DNA of 59,024 nucleotides, taken from assembly GCA_019119365.1 (NCBI GenBank), contig DWXD01000069.1, forward strand, positions 1-59,024, read 5' to 3'. The stretch is from Candidatus Gemmiger stercoripullorum. Lineage in GTDB: Bacteria > Bacillota > Clostridia > Oscillospirales > Ruminococcaceae. The translations under genes were made by a program, and so were the position numbers. Below, piece by piece: positions 1-8,393 of the stretch; within the stretch, counting starts at the first letter, position 1, and every line of letters begins with the position of its first letter. The notes beneath the pieces were generated by a model. The model did not search any database. It saw only the letters and a list, made by a program, of their open reading frames with translations, and was not told the origin of the DNA.

Positions 1-26
1 TGCACTTGTCAAGCAAAAGTAGACAC
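1..26. repeat. Left terminal inverted repeat of the IS3 element
   Basis: This end begins TGCACTTGTC and ends AAAGTAGACAC. The reverse complement of 1320-1345 matches it at about 21 of 26 positions. Confidence 0.85.
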
Positions 27-37
27 AGAAAAGCAAT

Positions 38-961
38 TTAGAGGAAGCCCCGTTCAGACCTGTACTGAACGGGGCTTTTATAGCCCAAAGCGGCGGCAGG
101 TCGATCATGATTGAAGAAGTGGACGTAGTTTTCCAAGAGAGCAGGAATGTTGTCAGCATGAGCTAAACCGAAGTCAAGATAGAGTTCTTCCTTGATCCAG
201 CCGTTAAGAGCCTCAATGATCGGGTTATCTGTGGGAGTTCCCCCTCGCGACATGGAGCGAAGTATGTTATAATCATGGTGGGCCTGGCAAAAAGCCTGTG
301 AAGAGTAGACAGCTCCCTGGTCGGTGTGCAAGACTAACTGGGATGTCTGCTCTTCTCTTTTGTCCATCCGCTTCTTCAATTCTTCAAGGCAGTGATAGTA
401 AGGCTTGTTGCTTCCCGCTTGAGATGTAACGCTGTGCGCAAGGATCTCGTTGTTAAAGGTGTCCAGAAGGATAGTCCATTCCCAGTAAGTATTTCCAACC
501 TTGAACATGGTCATATCGGAAACGACAAGCTGGAGCGGCCGGGTCGCGTTCCAGCGTCCTCTGACCTCATTGGCAAAAAGGACACTTTCCTCACCGGGAG
601 GCTGATAGCGGTGCTTTCTGGCTTTTGAGCGGATCCCCGCGGCCTTACAGCACTTGTGAGCCAGGTTGTGAGAAAAGACCCATCCCGTTTCTGAAAACAC
701 ATCCAGCGCCAGGCGATGGTATCCATGCGAGGGATGTTTTTCGTGGGCTGTCCTTAACAGCTCTGTCAGCACGATCCGATTCTGCTCATGGCGGTTGGGC
801 GTTCCTTTTCTCTGCCGCCACTTGTAATAGCCGGAGCGGTTTACGCCCATGAGCCGACACAGAAAATCTACCGGGTACTTTATCCTCAGTTCCTCGATGA
901 CTTCGTAGTCTTTCCTTTGCCAGTAACGTATTCCTTGCTTGCACCAGCTCCTTCCACCCAA
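38..961 (-). CDS. IS3-family transposase OrfB, DDE integrase domain
   Basis: This is the catalytic half of the IS3 transposase (rve-type integrase core). The DDE triad is visible as D149 (VVSDMTMF), D214 (LHTDQGAVY) and E250 (DNPIIEALNG), with the D-x35-E spacing of the IS3 group. An N-terminal HTH_21-like segment (about residues 35-90) precedes the core. The frame as listed begins at a TTG, but OrfB is probably made mainly as an OrfA-OrfB fusion by -1 slippage on the A-run at 967-973, and the two frames overlap by 76 bases. The fusion would join ...RLKK to RVLGGRSW. Length (307 aa) is typical. Confidence 0.93.
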   Translation of the reverse strand: MGGRSWCKQGIRYWQRKDYEVIEELRIKYPVDFLCRLMGVNRSGYYKWRQRKGTPNRHEQNRIVLTELLRTAHEKHPSHGYHRLALDVFSETGWVFSHNLAHKCCKAAGIRSKARKHRYQPPGEESVLFANEVRGRWNATRPLQLVVSDMTMFKVGNTYWEWTILLDTFNNEILAHSVTSQAGSNKPYYHCLEELKKRMDKREEQTSQLVLHTDQGAVYSSQAFCQAHHDYNILRSMSRGGTPTDNPIIEALNGWIKEELYLDFGLAHADNIPALLENYVHFFNHDRPAAALGYKSPVQYRSERGFL

Positions 962-1260
962 TACCCTTTTTTTAACCGGGCGATCTCCACTTCCTGTTTA
1001 GCGATGATGAGCCGCAGCCGATCCACTTCGCTGAGTGACTTACTGGTATGCAGCGCGGCATACGGGTTTCCGTTCTTTGGCTCCAGTGCTTCCTCGCCAT
1101 CTTCCAGATACCGCTTCACCCAAGCGGATACCAGACTATGCCCCACTCCGTATTTCCTCTCGATTTCCGTGATTGAAATATGCTCGTCCAAGTGCAGACG
1201 TATGAAGCGCAGCTTTTCCTCTTTGCTCCACTTTCGATGCGGTGTCCCTTTCTTTCCCAT
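886..1260 (-). CDS. IS3-family transposase OrfA, helix-turn-helix
   Basis: A 124-residue protein with the helix-turn-helix of IS3 OrfA proteins (about residues 10-55, including SITEIERKYGVGHSLVSAWV) and a C-terminal coiled-coil/leucine-zipper stretch (LIIAKQEVEIARLKK) that IS3 transposases use to multimerise. It binds the terminal repeats. The sequence GGAGG lies just upstream of its ATG at 1260. The last part of orfA overlaps orfB, and the frameshift site lies at its codons for LKK. OrfA alone usually acts as a regulator, and the fused OrfAB as the transposase. Confidence 0.9.
   Translation of the reverse strand: MGKKGTPHRKWSKEEKLRFIRLHLDEHISITEIERKYGVGHSLVSAWVKRYLEDGEEALEPKNGNPYAALHTSKSLSEVDRLRLIIAKQEVEIARLKKGYWVEGAGASKEYVTGKGKTTKSSRN
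967..973 (-). promoter_or_regulatory. A7 slippery run for programmed -1 frameshift, orfA to orfB
   Basis: Minus-strand sequence TTAAAAAAAGGG contains seven A residues ending in G, the classic A-AAA-AAG-type slip site of IS3 elements. Slipping back one base moves the ribosome from the orfA frame into the orfB frame, which is open at that point. The placement is read directly; the frameshift itself is inferred from the family. Confidence 0.75.
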
Positions 1261-1319
1261 TTTTCTACCTCCTTTTCTTCATCTTACCACGAAAAAAGTA
1301 GACACCCACACTTTTGTGA

Positions 1320-1345
1320 GTGTCTACTTTCAGTTTACAGGTGCA
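1320..1345. repeat. Right terminal inverted repeat of the IS3 element
   Basis: Read on the minus strand this end begins TGCACCTGTA and ends AAAGTAGACAC, pairing with 1-26. It lies on the promoter side, upstream of orfA. Confidence 0.85.
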
Positions 1346-1810
1346 CCTCCCGTCTTGGAAGGCGCCGGCCTTATTTTGTTTGTGTGCATACCCTCCGGGT
1401 CTGCACCGGGCATAAAAGCCGTTCGTAGGGGAGGGATTTATCCCTCCCGCACCCCCGCCGCAATCGGCACACCCCGGTCCGCACCGGGCATAAAATACGC
1501 CCCAACCAGGCCCCCTTGTCAAAGGGGGCTGGCTGCGGGCAAAGCCCGCAGACTGGGGGATTGCCTTCCGGCCAAATGTTGCCCCCGGGAGCCTGCACAG
1601 CCGGGGATTGCCTTCCGGCAAAATGCCGTTCCCGGGGGGCCGCCGCACCGCAGCGATTCAAAACCGGGATGTTCCCACCGCCGCGGGGTCCGGCGGGATG
1701 AGGGCATCCCGCCCTACGGTCGCCCGGGTGGCCGCGGCCATCCCGGACGGCCGCAACATCCGCCCCGGTTTGTAGGGGCGGATTCCATATCCGCCCGCGA
1801 ACCTTCCCGC

Positions 1811-1980
1811 CGCCGCAAACCGGGCCGATATGGAATCAGCCCCTACACGGGTTTGTCATAACGCACGGCCGCGGCCATCCCGGTTGCCCGCAACATGAAA
1901 TTTATTCGTAGGGGCGGGATTTATCCCGCCCGCGGACCCCCGCCATAACCGCCACGCCCCCCGGTTCGCGCCGCGCATAA
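1811..1980. repeat. 170-bp direct repeat, copy 1
   Basis: Runs from CCGCCGCAAACCGGGCCGAT to GCGCCGCGCATAA and matches 2225-2393 with only a few substitutions and single-base gaps. It includes the internal palindrome GTAGGGGCGGGAT/ATCCCGCC. Confidence 0.85.
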
Positions 1981-2224
1981 AATACGCCCCAACCAGGCCC
2001 CCTTGTCAAAGGGGGCGAGAGCGGAGATCGGGGAATTGCCTTCCGGCCAAATGCTGCCCCCGGGAGCCTGCACAGCCGGGGATTGCCCCCCGCCAGGCAG
2101 CCGCCCCCGGTAGCCCCGCCAAAACGCTCTCTCCCTTCCGTCAACGGCATTTCAAGGCAAAACAATCCCTCCGTCCTCGCTTCGCTCGGCCACCTCCCTT
2201 TGACAAGGGAGGCTAAAACTGCCC

Positions 2225-2393
2225 CCGCCGCAAACCGGGCCGATATGGAATCGGCCCCTACACGGGTTTGTTATAACGCGTGGCCGCGGCCATCCCGGTT
2301 GCCCGCAACATAAAATTTATTCGTAGGGGCGGGATTCATCCCGCCCGCGGACCCCCGCCATAACCGCCACGCCCCGGTTTGCGCCGCGCATAA
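2225..2393. repeat. 170-bp direct repeat, copy 2
   Basis: Second copy of the block at 1811-1980, same orientation, about 415 bases downstream. The near identity suggests recent duplication or gene conversion. Confidence 0.85.
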
Positions 2394-2586
2394 AAATGGC
2401 TATGTAGGGGAGGGCCATGGCCCTCCCGCGGATGTTCGCGGCAGCGCAAGGTCCCCCGGGACGATGCAAGCATCGTCCCCTACAATGCACACCCTCCCGG
2501 TTCGCGCCGCGCATAAAATACGCCCCAATCAGGCCCCCTTGTCAAAGGGGGCTGGCTGCGGGCAAAGCCCGCAGACTGGGGGATTG

Positions 2587-2716
2587 CCTTCCGGCCAAAT
2601 GCCGCCCCCGGGGGGCTGCACAGCCGGGGATTGCCCCCCGGAAAAATGCCGCCCACGGGGGGCCGCACAGCCGGGGATTGCCTTCCGGCAAAATGCCGCC
2701 CCCGGTAGCCCCGCCC
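2587..2716. repeat. 47-bp tandem repeat, about 2.7 units
   Basis: Units at 2587-2633, 2634-2680 and 2681-2716 (partial) share the frame CCTTCCGGCCAAATGCCGCC...GCACAGCCGGGGATTG. Single units of the same sequence lie at 1564-1610 and 2039-2085, so the unit occurs in tandem and dispersed. Confidence 0.8.
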
Positions 2717-2854
2717 TAACGCGCGCTCCCTTCCGTCAACGGCATTTCAAGGCAAAACAATCCCTCCGTCCTCGCTTCGCTCGGCCACCTCCCTTTGACA
2801 AGGGCGGCTAAACGCCCTCGAAGGCTCGCCGCCACCCGTAACCATGCGGGCCAC

Positions 2855-2895
2855 AAAAAACCGCCCCCGCGCGGCCGGGGGCCGGACGGGGGCGG
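2855..2895 (-). terminator. Rho-independent terminator downstream of guaB
   Basis: On the minus strand CCGCCCCC (2888-2895) pairs with GGGGGCGG (2861-2868), followed by TTTTTTG. It begins about 20 bases after the guaB stop codon. Confidence 0.8.
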
Positions 2896-2917
2896 GGGAT
2901 TCGGGTCTTGCCCAAAA

Positions 2918-4423
2918 TCACAGCGCGTTGGAGCTGTTCTTCAAAATAACGTCATGGCTGCCGCCCTCCACAATGGAGGTGGAGGACACCACGGTCAGCC
3001 GCGCCTTCTCCTGCAGTTCGGGGATGGTCAGCGCGCCGCAGTTGCACATGGTGGATTTCACCTTGTACAGCGTGGTCTGCACGCCGTCGGCCAGCGGCCC
3101 GGCATAGGGCACATAGCTGTCCACGCCTTCCTCAAAGCCGAGCTTCTGCGCGCCGCCCAGGTCGTAGCGCTGCCAGTTGCGCGCGCGGTTGGAGCCTTCG
3201 CCCCAGTATTCCTTCACATAGTTGCCGCCCACGCGCAGCTTGTTCGTGGGGCTTTCGTCAAAGCGAGCAAAATAACGGCCCAGCATCACAAAATCCGCGC
3301 CCATCGCCAGCGCCAGCGTGATGTGGTAGTCGTGCACGATGCCGCCGTCGGAGCAGATCGGCACATAGATGCCGGTCTCTTTATAATACTCGTCGCGCGC
3401 CTTGGCAACCTCAATGACCGCCGTGGCCTGGCCGCGGCCGATGCCCTTGGTCTCACGCGTGATGCAGATGGACCCGCCGCCAATGCCGATCTTGACAAAG
3501 TCCGCCCCGGCTTTGGCCAGGAACAGGAAACCGTCGCGGTCCACCACGTTGCCCGCGCCCACCTTGACCTTGTCGCCGTAGCGCTCGCGAATCCAGCTGA
3601 TCGTGCGGGACTGCCATTCGCTGAAACCTTCCGAAGAATCAATGCACAGGACGTCCACACCGGCGTCCACCAGCGCAGGCACGCGCTCGGCATAGTCGCG
3701 GGTGTTGATGCCCGCGCCCACCACATAGCTCTTGTTCGCGTCCAGCAGCTCGTTGACGTTCTCCTTGTGGCTGTCGTAGTCCTTGCGGAACACCATGTAC
3801 TGCAGGTTGCCCTCTTCGTCGATCAAGGGCAGGGAGTTGATCTTGTTGTCCCAGATAATGTCGTTGCAGTCATGCAGGCTGGTGGTCGCGGGGGCCGTGA
3901 CCAGCTTGTCCAGCGGGGTCATGAACTCGGTCACTTTCAGGTCGGTGGCCATGCGGGACAGGCGGTAATCGCGCGAAGCGACAATGCCCAGCAGCTTGCC
4001 GTGGGCGGTGCCGTCCGCGGTGATGGCAACGGTCGAATGGCCGGTGCGGGCTTTCAGGTCCAGCACATCGGCCAGCGTGGCTTCCGGCGGCAGGTTGGAA
4101 TCGCTCGTGACAAAGCCCTTTTTGTACGCCTTGACGCGGCGGACCATGTCGGCCTCCTGCTCAATGGTCTGGGAACCATAGATAAAGGAAACGCCGCCCT
4201 GCTTGGCCAGCGCAATGGCGAGCTTCTCGCCCGAAACGCTCTGCATGATGGCCGAGACCATCGGGATGTTCATTTCCAGCGGGCATTCTTCCTGCCCTTT
4301 GCGGAACTTGACCAGTGGGGTGCGCAGGCTGACCGCGTTGGGCACATTGGCCGAAGAGGAATACCCCGGCACCAGCAGATACTCCCCAAACGTGCGGGAC
4401 GGCTCGGAAAAATAGTACGCCAT
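2918..4423 (-). CDS. guaB: IMP dehydrogenase
   Basis: Oxidises IMP to XMP with NAD+, the committed step to guanine nucleotides, in the cytosol. The protein has 501 residues, close to the family norm. An N-terminal barrel part ([11 protein letters not shown], about 50-60) is interrupted by two CBS domains (about 105-225). The barrel then resumes, with the catalytic cysteine loop [10 protein letters not shown] (C320) and the SDGGI and MLGRYFAR motifs. The loop reads GGGSIC rather than the common GPGSICTT, a variant typical of clostridial enzymes. Start chosen at the ATG preceded by AAGGAG. It is a single gene with its own sigma-A promoter (4510-4538) and terminator (2855-2895). Confidence 0.95.
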   Translation of the reverse strand: MAYYFSEPSRTFGEYLLVPGYSSSANVPNAVSLRTPLVKFRKGQEECPLEMNIPMVSAIMQSVSGEKLAIALAKQGGVSFIYGSQTIEQEADMVRRVKAYKKGFVTSDSNLPPEATLADVLDLKARTGHSTVAITADGTAHGKLLGIVASRDYRLSRMATDLKVTEFMTPLDKLVTAPATTSLHDCNDIIWDNKINSLPLIDEEGNLQYMVFRKDYDSHKENVNELLDANKSYVVGAGINTRDYAERVPALVDAGVDVLCIDSSEGFSEWQSRTISWIRERYGDKVKVGAGNVVDRDGFLFLAKAGADFVKIGIGGGSICITRETKGIGRGQATAVIEVAKARDEYYKETGIYVPICSDGGIVHDYHITLALAMGADFVMLGRYFARFDESPTNKLRVGGNYVKEYWGEGSNRARNWQRYDLGGAQKLGFEEGVDSYVPYAGPLADGVQTTLYKVKSTMCNCGALTIPELQEKARLTVVSSTSIVEGGSHDVILKNSSNAL

Positions 4424-4509
4424 AAATACTCTCCTTCATTCACTCAGCAGCAAGACCCGCGGCGCCTGCGCGGGCGGCCCGCTTGCGCATGGCCGGATGT
4501 TTGTTCTTT

Positions 4510-4538
4510 ATTGTACCACATTCACAGAAAGACTGCAA
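4510..4538 (-). promoter_or_regulatory. Sigma-A promoter of guaB
   Basis: Minus strand: -35 TTGCAG (4533-4538), 17-bp spacer, -10 TACAAT (4510-4515). It lies about 90 bases upstream of the guaB ATG in an AT-rich island. Confidence 0.75.
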
Positions 4539-4629
4539 AATTTTTGGTAAAAATCTTTTGCCGCCTCCGCTGCAAAAAGTTGTGGATTTTGCCGGGACGC
4601 CCGCGGAAAAAGTATGACTTTGCCCCGCA

Positions 4630-4665
4630 CACAAAAAACCTCCCGCCCCCAAAAGGGGCGGGAGG
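4630..4665 (-). terminator. Terminator of the rpsO-pnp unit
   Basis: An 11-bp perfect stem (CCTCCCGCCCC, 4639-4649, with GGGGCGGGAGG, 4655-4665), a 5-base loop and then TTTTTTG on the minus strand. It starts 16 bases after the pnp stop codon. Confidence 0.9.
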
Positions 4666-4680
4666 CAGACCGTAAACGGG

Positions 4681-6825
4681 TTACTGGCGGTTCATTTCCG
4701 CGCGCTTTTTGGCGATGGCCGCCACAGCGTCCTTGCGGGACAGGTTGATGCGGCCCTGCTGGTCGATGTCGGTCACCATGACATAGATCGGGTCGCCCAC
4801 CGCGACAACGTCCTCGACATGTTCAACGCGGCGGTCGTCCAGCTTGGAGATATGCACAAGGCCCTCCTTGCCCGGGGCGATCTCGACAAACGCGCCGAAG
4901 TTCATCAGGCGGGTCACGCGGCCTTTGTAAATCGCGCCGACCTCGGGGTCTTCCACAATCGTCTTGATCGTGGCGATGGCGCGCTTGGCGTCGTCCAGGT
5001 CGATGGCCGAGATAAAGACATGGCCGTCCTCCTCAACGTCGATCTTGCAGTTGAAGTTGGCGCACATCTCCTGGATGACCTTGCCGCCCTTGCCGATCAC
5101 GTCCTTGATCTTGTCCACCGGGATCTGCATGCTGAACATCTTGGGCGCATACTTGGAAAGCTCCTTGCGCGGCTCGGCAATGCAGGGCTTGATGATCTCG
5201 TCCAGGATGTACAGGCGGCCCTTGCGGCACTTCTCCAGCGCTTCCTCCACGATCTCATAGGTCAGGCCGTCGATCTTGATGTCCATCTGGATGGCCGTGA
5301 TGCCGCGGCGGGTGCCGCCCACCTTGAAGTCCATGTCGCCGTGGAAGTCCTCCACGCCCTGGATGTCCAGCATGGTCATCCAGCGCTCGCCCTCGGTGAT
5401 CAGACCGCAGGAGATACCGGCGACCGGCGCTTTGATCGGCACACCGGCATCCATCAGCGCCAGCGTGGAACCGCAGATCGAAGCCTGGCTGGTCGAACCG
5501 TTGGAGCTCATGATCTCAGACACGCAGCGGATGGTGTAGGGGAAGTCCTCCATGCTCGGCAGCACGGGCAGCAGCGCGCGTTCCGCCAGCGCGCCGTGGC
5601 CGATCTCGCGGCGGCCGGGGCTGCGCGGGGCGCGGGCTTCGCCGGTGGAATACGGCGGCATGTTGTAGTGGTGGATATAGCGCTTCTGCGGCATATCGCC
5701 CAAATCGTCCATCGTCTGCGCGTCGCGGGTGGAGCCCAGCGTGCAGATGGTCAGGCTCTGGGTCTGGCCGCGGGTGAACAGGCCGGAACCGTGCACGCGC
5801 GGCAGGATGCCGACCTCGGCGGCCAGCGGGCGGATCTCGTTGATGCCGCGGCCGTCCACGCGCTTGCCTTCGTCCAGCAGCCAGCGGCGCACAACGAACT
5901 TCTGCATCTTATAGCTGATGAGGTCCAGCGTCGAAGCGTCCAGGTCGGGGTACTCGGCGGCGATCTTGTCCATGATGGGCAGCAAAGCGGCGTCGCGCAC
6001 ATTCTTGTCGTCGGTGTCCATCGCGGCCTTGAACTCGTCCAGGTGGTCGGCGCTGATCTTCTTCAGCAGGTCATAGTCCAGGTCGACCGACTGGAACTCG
6101 ATCTTCGGCTTGCCGATCTCGGCCACAATGCCGTTGATGAAGGCGAGCATCTTCTTGATCTCGGCGTGGCCGGTCTTGATGGCCTCCATCATGGTGGCCT
6201 CGTCCACTTCGTTGGCGCCGGCCTCGATCATCACGATCTTGTCCATGCTCGCGGCCAGCGTCAGGGCCAGGTCACTGTGGGCGCGCTGCTCTTTGGTCGG
6301 GTTCAGCACGATCTGCCCGTCCACCAGGCCGACCGCCACACCGGCGATGGGGCCCTTCCAGGGGATGTCGGACATCGCAATGGCCAGCGAAGCGCCGTTC
6401 ATACCGGCGATCTCGGCGCTGTTGTCCGGGTCCAGGCTCATCACGGTCATGGTCACGCACACGTCGTTGCGCATGTCCTTGGGGAACAGCGGGCGGATCG
6501 GGCGGTCGACCACGCGGCTCGAAAGGATCGCATGCTCGCCGGGGCGTCCCTCGCGGCGCATAAAGCTGCCGGGAATGCGGCCCGCCGCGTACAGCTTCTC
6601 CTCAAATTCCACGCTCAGCGGGAAAAAGTCGATGCCGTCACGGGGCTTTTCGCTCATGGTCACGTTGCACAGCACGCAGGTCTCGCCGTAGCGGATCATT
6701 GCGCTGCCGTTGGCCAGGCCGCACAGCTTGCCGGTCTCCACCACAAACGGGCGGCCCGCAAAGGTGGTCTCAAATTTGCGGTAGTGGGGGAATGTCTCTT
6801 TTTTGGATGAAAATTCCAGTGCCAT
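4681..6825 (-). CDS. pnp: Polynucleotide phosphorylase
   Basis: A 3'-to-5' phosphorolytic exoribonuclease of mRNA decay and quality control. The 714 residues carry the whole architecture: first RNase PH domain (about 10-145), helical domain, second RNase PH domain (about 320-550, with FTRGQTQSL and the GTRRGITAIQMDIKI catalytic segment), a KH domain (IGKGGKVIQEM, about 570-580) and a C-terminal S1 domain (GFAVE-like NFGAFVEIAPGKEGLVHIS). Start at the ATG preceded by GGAAGGAG. It lies directly downstream of rpsO, the arrangement conserved across bacteria, with a strong hairpin between the two genes (6996-7027). Confidence 0.97.
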   Translation of the reverse strand: MALEFSSKKETFPHYRKFETTFAGRPFVVETGKLCGLANGSAMIRYGETCVLCNVTMSEKPRDGIDFFPLSVEFEEKLYAAGRIPGSFMRREGRPGEHAILSSRVVDRPIRPLFPKDMRNDVCVTMTVMSLDPDNSAEIAGMNGASLAIAMSDIPWKGPIAGVAVGLVDGQIVLNPTKEQRAHSDLALTLAASMDKIVMIEAGANEVDEATMMEAIKTGHAEIKKMLAFINGIVAEIGKPKIEFQSVDLDYDLLKKISADHLDEFKAAMDTDDKNVRDAALLPIMDKIAAEYPDLDASTLDLISYKMQKFVVRRWLLDEGKRVDGRGINEIRPLAAEVGILPRVHGSGLFTRGQTQSLTICTLGSTRDAQTMDDLGDMPQKRYIHHYNMPPYSTGEARAPRSPGRREIGHGALAERALLPVLPSMEDFPYTIRCVSEIMSSNGSTSQASICGSTLALMDAGVPIKAPVAGISCGLITEGERWMTMLDIQGVEDFHGDMDFKVGGTRRGITAIQMDIKIDGLTYEIVEEALEKCRKGRLYILDEIIKPCIAEPRKELSKYAPKMFSMQIPVDKIKDVIGKGGKVIQEMCANFNCKIDVEEDGHVFISAIDLDDAKRAIATIKTIVEDPEVGAIYKGRVTRLMNFGAFVEIAPGKEGLVHISKLDDRRVEHVEDVVAVGDPIYVMVTDIDQQGRINLSRKDAVAAIAKKRAEMNRQ

Positions 6826-6995
6826 AATGGTTCTCCTTCCGGGGAAATATATTGTGCCATGGCGCCTGTGCTTTGAGCAATAAATCCAGCCGCCGAGCCG
6901 GCATGCCCGGTTCAGCGGTTCGATTTACTGCACAAACCACGGCGCCTGAGTCCGGTGGAAAGGCGCCGCCGTCCGGCGGCAGAAATATAACAGAA

Positions 6996-7027
6996 GGGCA
7001 GGGCGCAACATTTGTTGCGCCCTGCCC
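6996..7027 (-). terminator. 14-bp hairpin between rpsO and pnp
   Basis: GGGCAGGGCGCAAC (6996-7009) pairs perfectly with GTTGCGCCCTGCCC (7014-7027) around a 4-base loop. On the minus strand only a broken T-run (TTCTGTT) follows. This suggests a partial terminator or an RNase processing site, as known between rpsO and pnp in other bacteria. No separate strong promoter for pnp was seen in the 215-base gap. Confidence 0.65.
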
Positions 7028-7040
7028 GTTTTGCCAAGGA

Positions 7041-7313
7041 TTACTTGCGCAGACCCAGTTCAGCGATCAGAGCGCGGTAACGGTTGATGTCCTTCTTCTG
7101 CAGATAGGCAAGCAGGTTGCGGCGGCGGCCGACCATCTTGAACAGGCCGCGGCGGCTGTGGTTGTCGTTCTTGTTGCTCTTCAGGTGCTCGGTCAGGTGG
7201 TTGATGCGCGCGGTCAGCAGCGCGACCTGGACCTCCGGGGAACCGGTGTCGCCCTCGTGCAGGGCGGCCTTTTCGATGATGGGCTGCTTTTCAATGGCAG
7301 ATTTCTGGCTCAT
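7041..7313 (-). CDS. rpsO: 30S ribosomal protein S15
   Basis: A 90-residue S15 with the family signature ([16 protein letters not shown] near residue 20 and the LVGRRRNLL-type segment [13 protein letters not shown] near residue 60). It binds 16S rRNA helix 22 early in 30S assembly and usually represses its own mRNA. Start at the ATG preceded by AAAGGAAA. A strong sigma-A promoter lies about 110 bases upstream, leaving an 80-90-base leader that could host the usual autoregulatory structure, which I could not identify by eye. Confidence 0.97.
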   Translation of the reverse strand: MSQKSAIEKQPIIEKAALHEGDTGSPEVQVALLTARINHLTEHLKSNKNDNHSRRGLFKMVGRRRNLLAYLQKKDINRYRALIAELGLRK

Positions 7314-7422
7314 GGTGTGTTTTCCTTTCTTTTAATAAAATATAAGCCGGCGGCACAGCAGCGGGCAGCAAGGTTTCCCCACAGGGGCATACACCCGGGA
7401 CCGAACCGCGGTAACGTTAGTC

Positions 7423-7451
7423 ATTATAGCATACGCCGCCGCCCTTGGCAA
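7423..7451 (-). promoter_or_regulatory. Sigma-A promoter of rpsO
   Basis: Minus strand: -35 TTGCCA (7446-7451), 17-bp spacer, perfect -10 TATAAT (7423-7428). Confidence 0.8.
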
Positions 7452-7493
7452 GAAGTTTTTTCACGCGCTTTGGGGGATTTCGGCAGATGCACT

Positions 7494-8300
7494 TCACAGC
7501 CGACCTTTGCCCGCACCCCACTTTTTAAAGTACCGCCCCATGCTCACCAGCTGCATCTTGAACCGCCCGGCGTCGCGCATTGGGGCGCGGTGCCAGGCGT
7601 GCACGGCTTTGAACTGCGGCAGCAGCCACACTTCGCCGTGGCGCAGCATCTTCTGGGTCAGGTCGGCGTCCTCGACATACATGAAATATTCGGGGTCGAA
7701 CCCGCCCGCCGCCGCAAAGACCGCGGTGCGCACGGCGGCAAAGCTGCCGGTGCAGAACTCGATGCGCCGCGCCTGGCTCAGGTCCTCGTCCCGCATCAGA
7801 TAATGGTCGTTCGCTTTGGCAAAAACGCCCCGCGGGAACCGCTCGGCCAGCTGGCGCGCCAAAAGCAGCCAGGGCGTCGGCTTGCGGCGGGGCAGGTCCT
7901 GCCGCCGCCCGTCGGGGAAAAACAGCTGCGGCGTCGCCATCACGGCCTGCGGGTGGTCCCGCATCCAGGCCGCCATGCCGGCGAGTACGCCGTCCTGCAG
8001 CAGAATGTCCGGGTTCAGGATAAAGTGCACCTCGCTGCCCATGGCCGCCAGGTCGGGCAGCACGCTGTTGTGCCCTTTGCCAAAGCCGACGTTTTCCGGC
8101 AGGCAGCGCACGGTCACGCGCGCGTCGCCGAAATCCTCGGCCGCCAGCCGCGCGCCGCAGCCGTCGGGGCTGGCGTTGTCAACGACAAACAGGCGGAAAT
8201 CCGCCGCCGGGGTGTGGGTCAAAACGCTGCGCACGGCGGCGCAGACCTCCTCATAATCGCAGTACGCCACGATGCAGGCGCTCATGCGCGGTGCGTCCAT
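7494..8300 (-). CDS. Family 2 glycosyltransferase (rhamnosyltransferase-like)
   Basis: A GT-A-fold transferase that probably adds a sugar from a nucleotide donor to a cell-surface glycan; the acceptor is unknown. Visible features are the N-terminal nucleotide-binding start (SACIVAYCDYEEV), the VVDNASPDG motif, NVGFGKGHN, the DxD-equivalent LNPDILL near residue 115, and FMYVEDADL, the typical WbbL/rhamnosyltransferase acceptor-site motif. No membrane segment is seen. I place the start at the ATG at 8300 because CCTCCTT at 8306-8312 gives an ideal AAGGAGG; an upstream TTG would overlap that site. It follows metA after a terminator-like hairpin, and no functional link to methionine is apparent. 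Confidence 0.85.
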   Translation of the reverse strand: MDAPRMSACIVAYCDYEEVCAAVRSVLTHTPAADFRLFVVDNASPDGCGARLAAEDFGDARVTVRCLPENVGFGKGHNSVLPDLAAMGSEVHFILNPDILLQDGVLAGMAAWMRDHPQAVMATPQLFFPDGRRQDLPRRKPTPWLLLARQLAERFPRGVFAKANDHYLMRDEDLSQARRIEFCTGSFAAVRTAVFAAAGGFDPEYFMYVEDADLTQKMLRHGEVWLLPQFKAVHAWHRAPMRDAGRFKMQLVSMGRYFKKWGAGKGRL

Positions 8301-8349
8301 TGCGTCCTCCTTGTTCAAAGTTCAAACATTCACGCAGAAAAGCAGATAA

Positions 8350-8381
8350 ACAAAACCTGCCCCGCCAAAGGCAGAGGCAGG
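8350..8381 (-). terminator. Terminator downstream of metA
   Basis: Minus strand: CCTGCC (8376-8381) pairs with GGCAGG (8356-8361), with further GC pairing inside the loop, then TTTTGTTT. It separates the metY-metA pair from the glycosyltransferase. Confidence 0.65.
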
Positions 8382-8393
8382 CGCTTTCATGTG

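Larger units (their letters stand above)
1..1345 (-). mobile_element. IS3-family insertion sequence (IS150-like), apparently complete
   Basis: The element is bounded by imperfect 26-bp terminal inverted repeats that start TGCAC and share about 21 of 26 positions (1-26 and 1320-1345), with the TG...CA tips usual for IS3 elements. It carries two overlapping transposase frames on the minus strand (orfA and orfB) with an A-run suited to -1 frameshifting between them. The orfA-side end also holds a short perfect hairpin (about 1295-1331) in which the inner GTAGACAC part of the repeat is mirrored. The left tip is base 1 of the window, so the left flank and any target-site duplication cannot be seen. 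Both frames are open, so the copy looks functional. Confidence 0.9.
1346..2820. repeat. Non-coding mosaic of GC-rich intergenic repeats
   Basis: About 1.5 kb with no credible gene. It is built from four interleaved repeat types, each present two or more times: (a) a block with GGCCCCCTTGTCAAAGGGGG, at 1485-1625, 1975-2090 and 2511-2633; (b) a 170-base block at 1811-1980 repeated at 2225-2393; (c) a block starting CGCCCCCGGTAGCCCCGCC, at 2100-2215 and 2696-2812; (d) a 47-base unit. Many pieces are self-complementary (GTAGGGGCGGGATT...ATCCCGCC; GGCTGCGGGCAAAGCCCGCAG). Open frames here are shadows of the repeat sequence. The region resembles dispersed palindromic intergenic repeats seen in gut Clostridia, lying between an insertion sequence and the end of guaB. 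Confidence 0.8.

Noticed and set aside
1485-2716. CRISPR array
   Set aside because: Repeats are long, variable, mixed in type and not separated by unique spacers of constant size; no cas genes are near.
2795-4675. 626-residue plus-strand frame over guaB
   Set aside because: It is the antisense shadow of guaB and runs through a terminator and a promoter.
4819-6810. 663-residue open frame on the plus strand, antisense to pnp
   Set aside because: It mirrors pnp codon by codon, is rich in His, Asp, Gly and Ala as expected of antisense frames in GC-rich genes, and has no ribosome site or family features.
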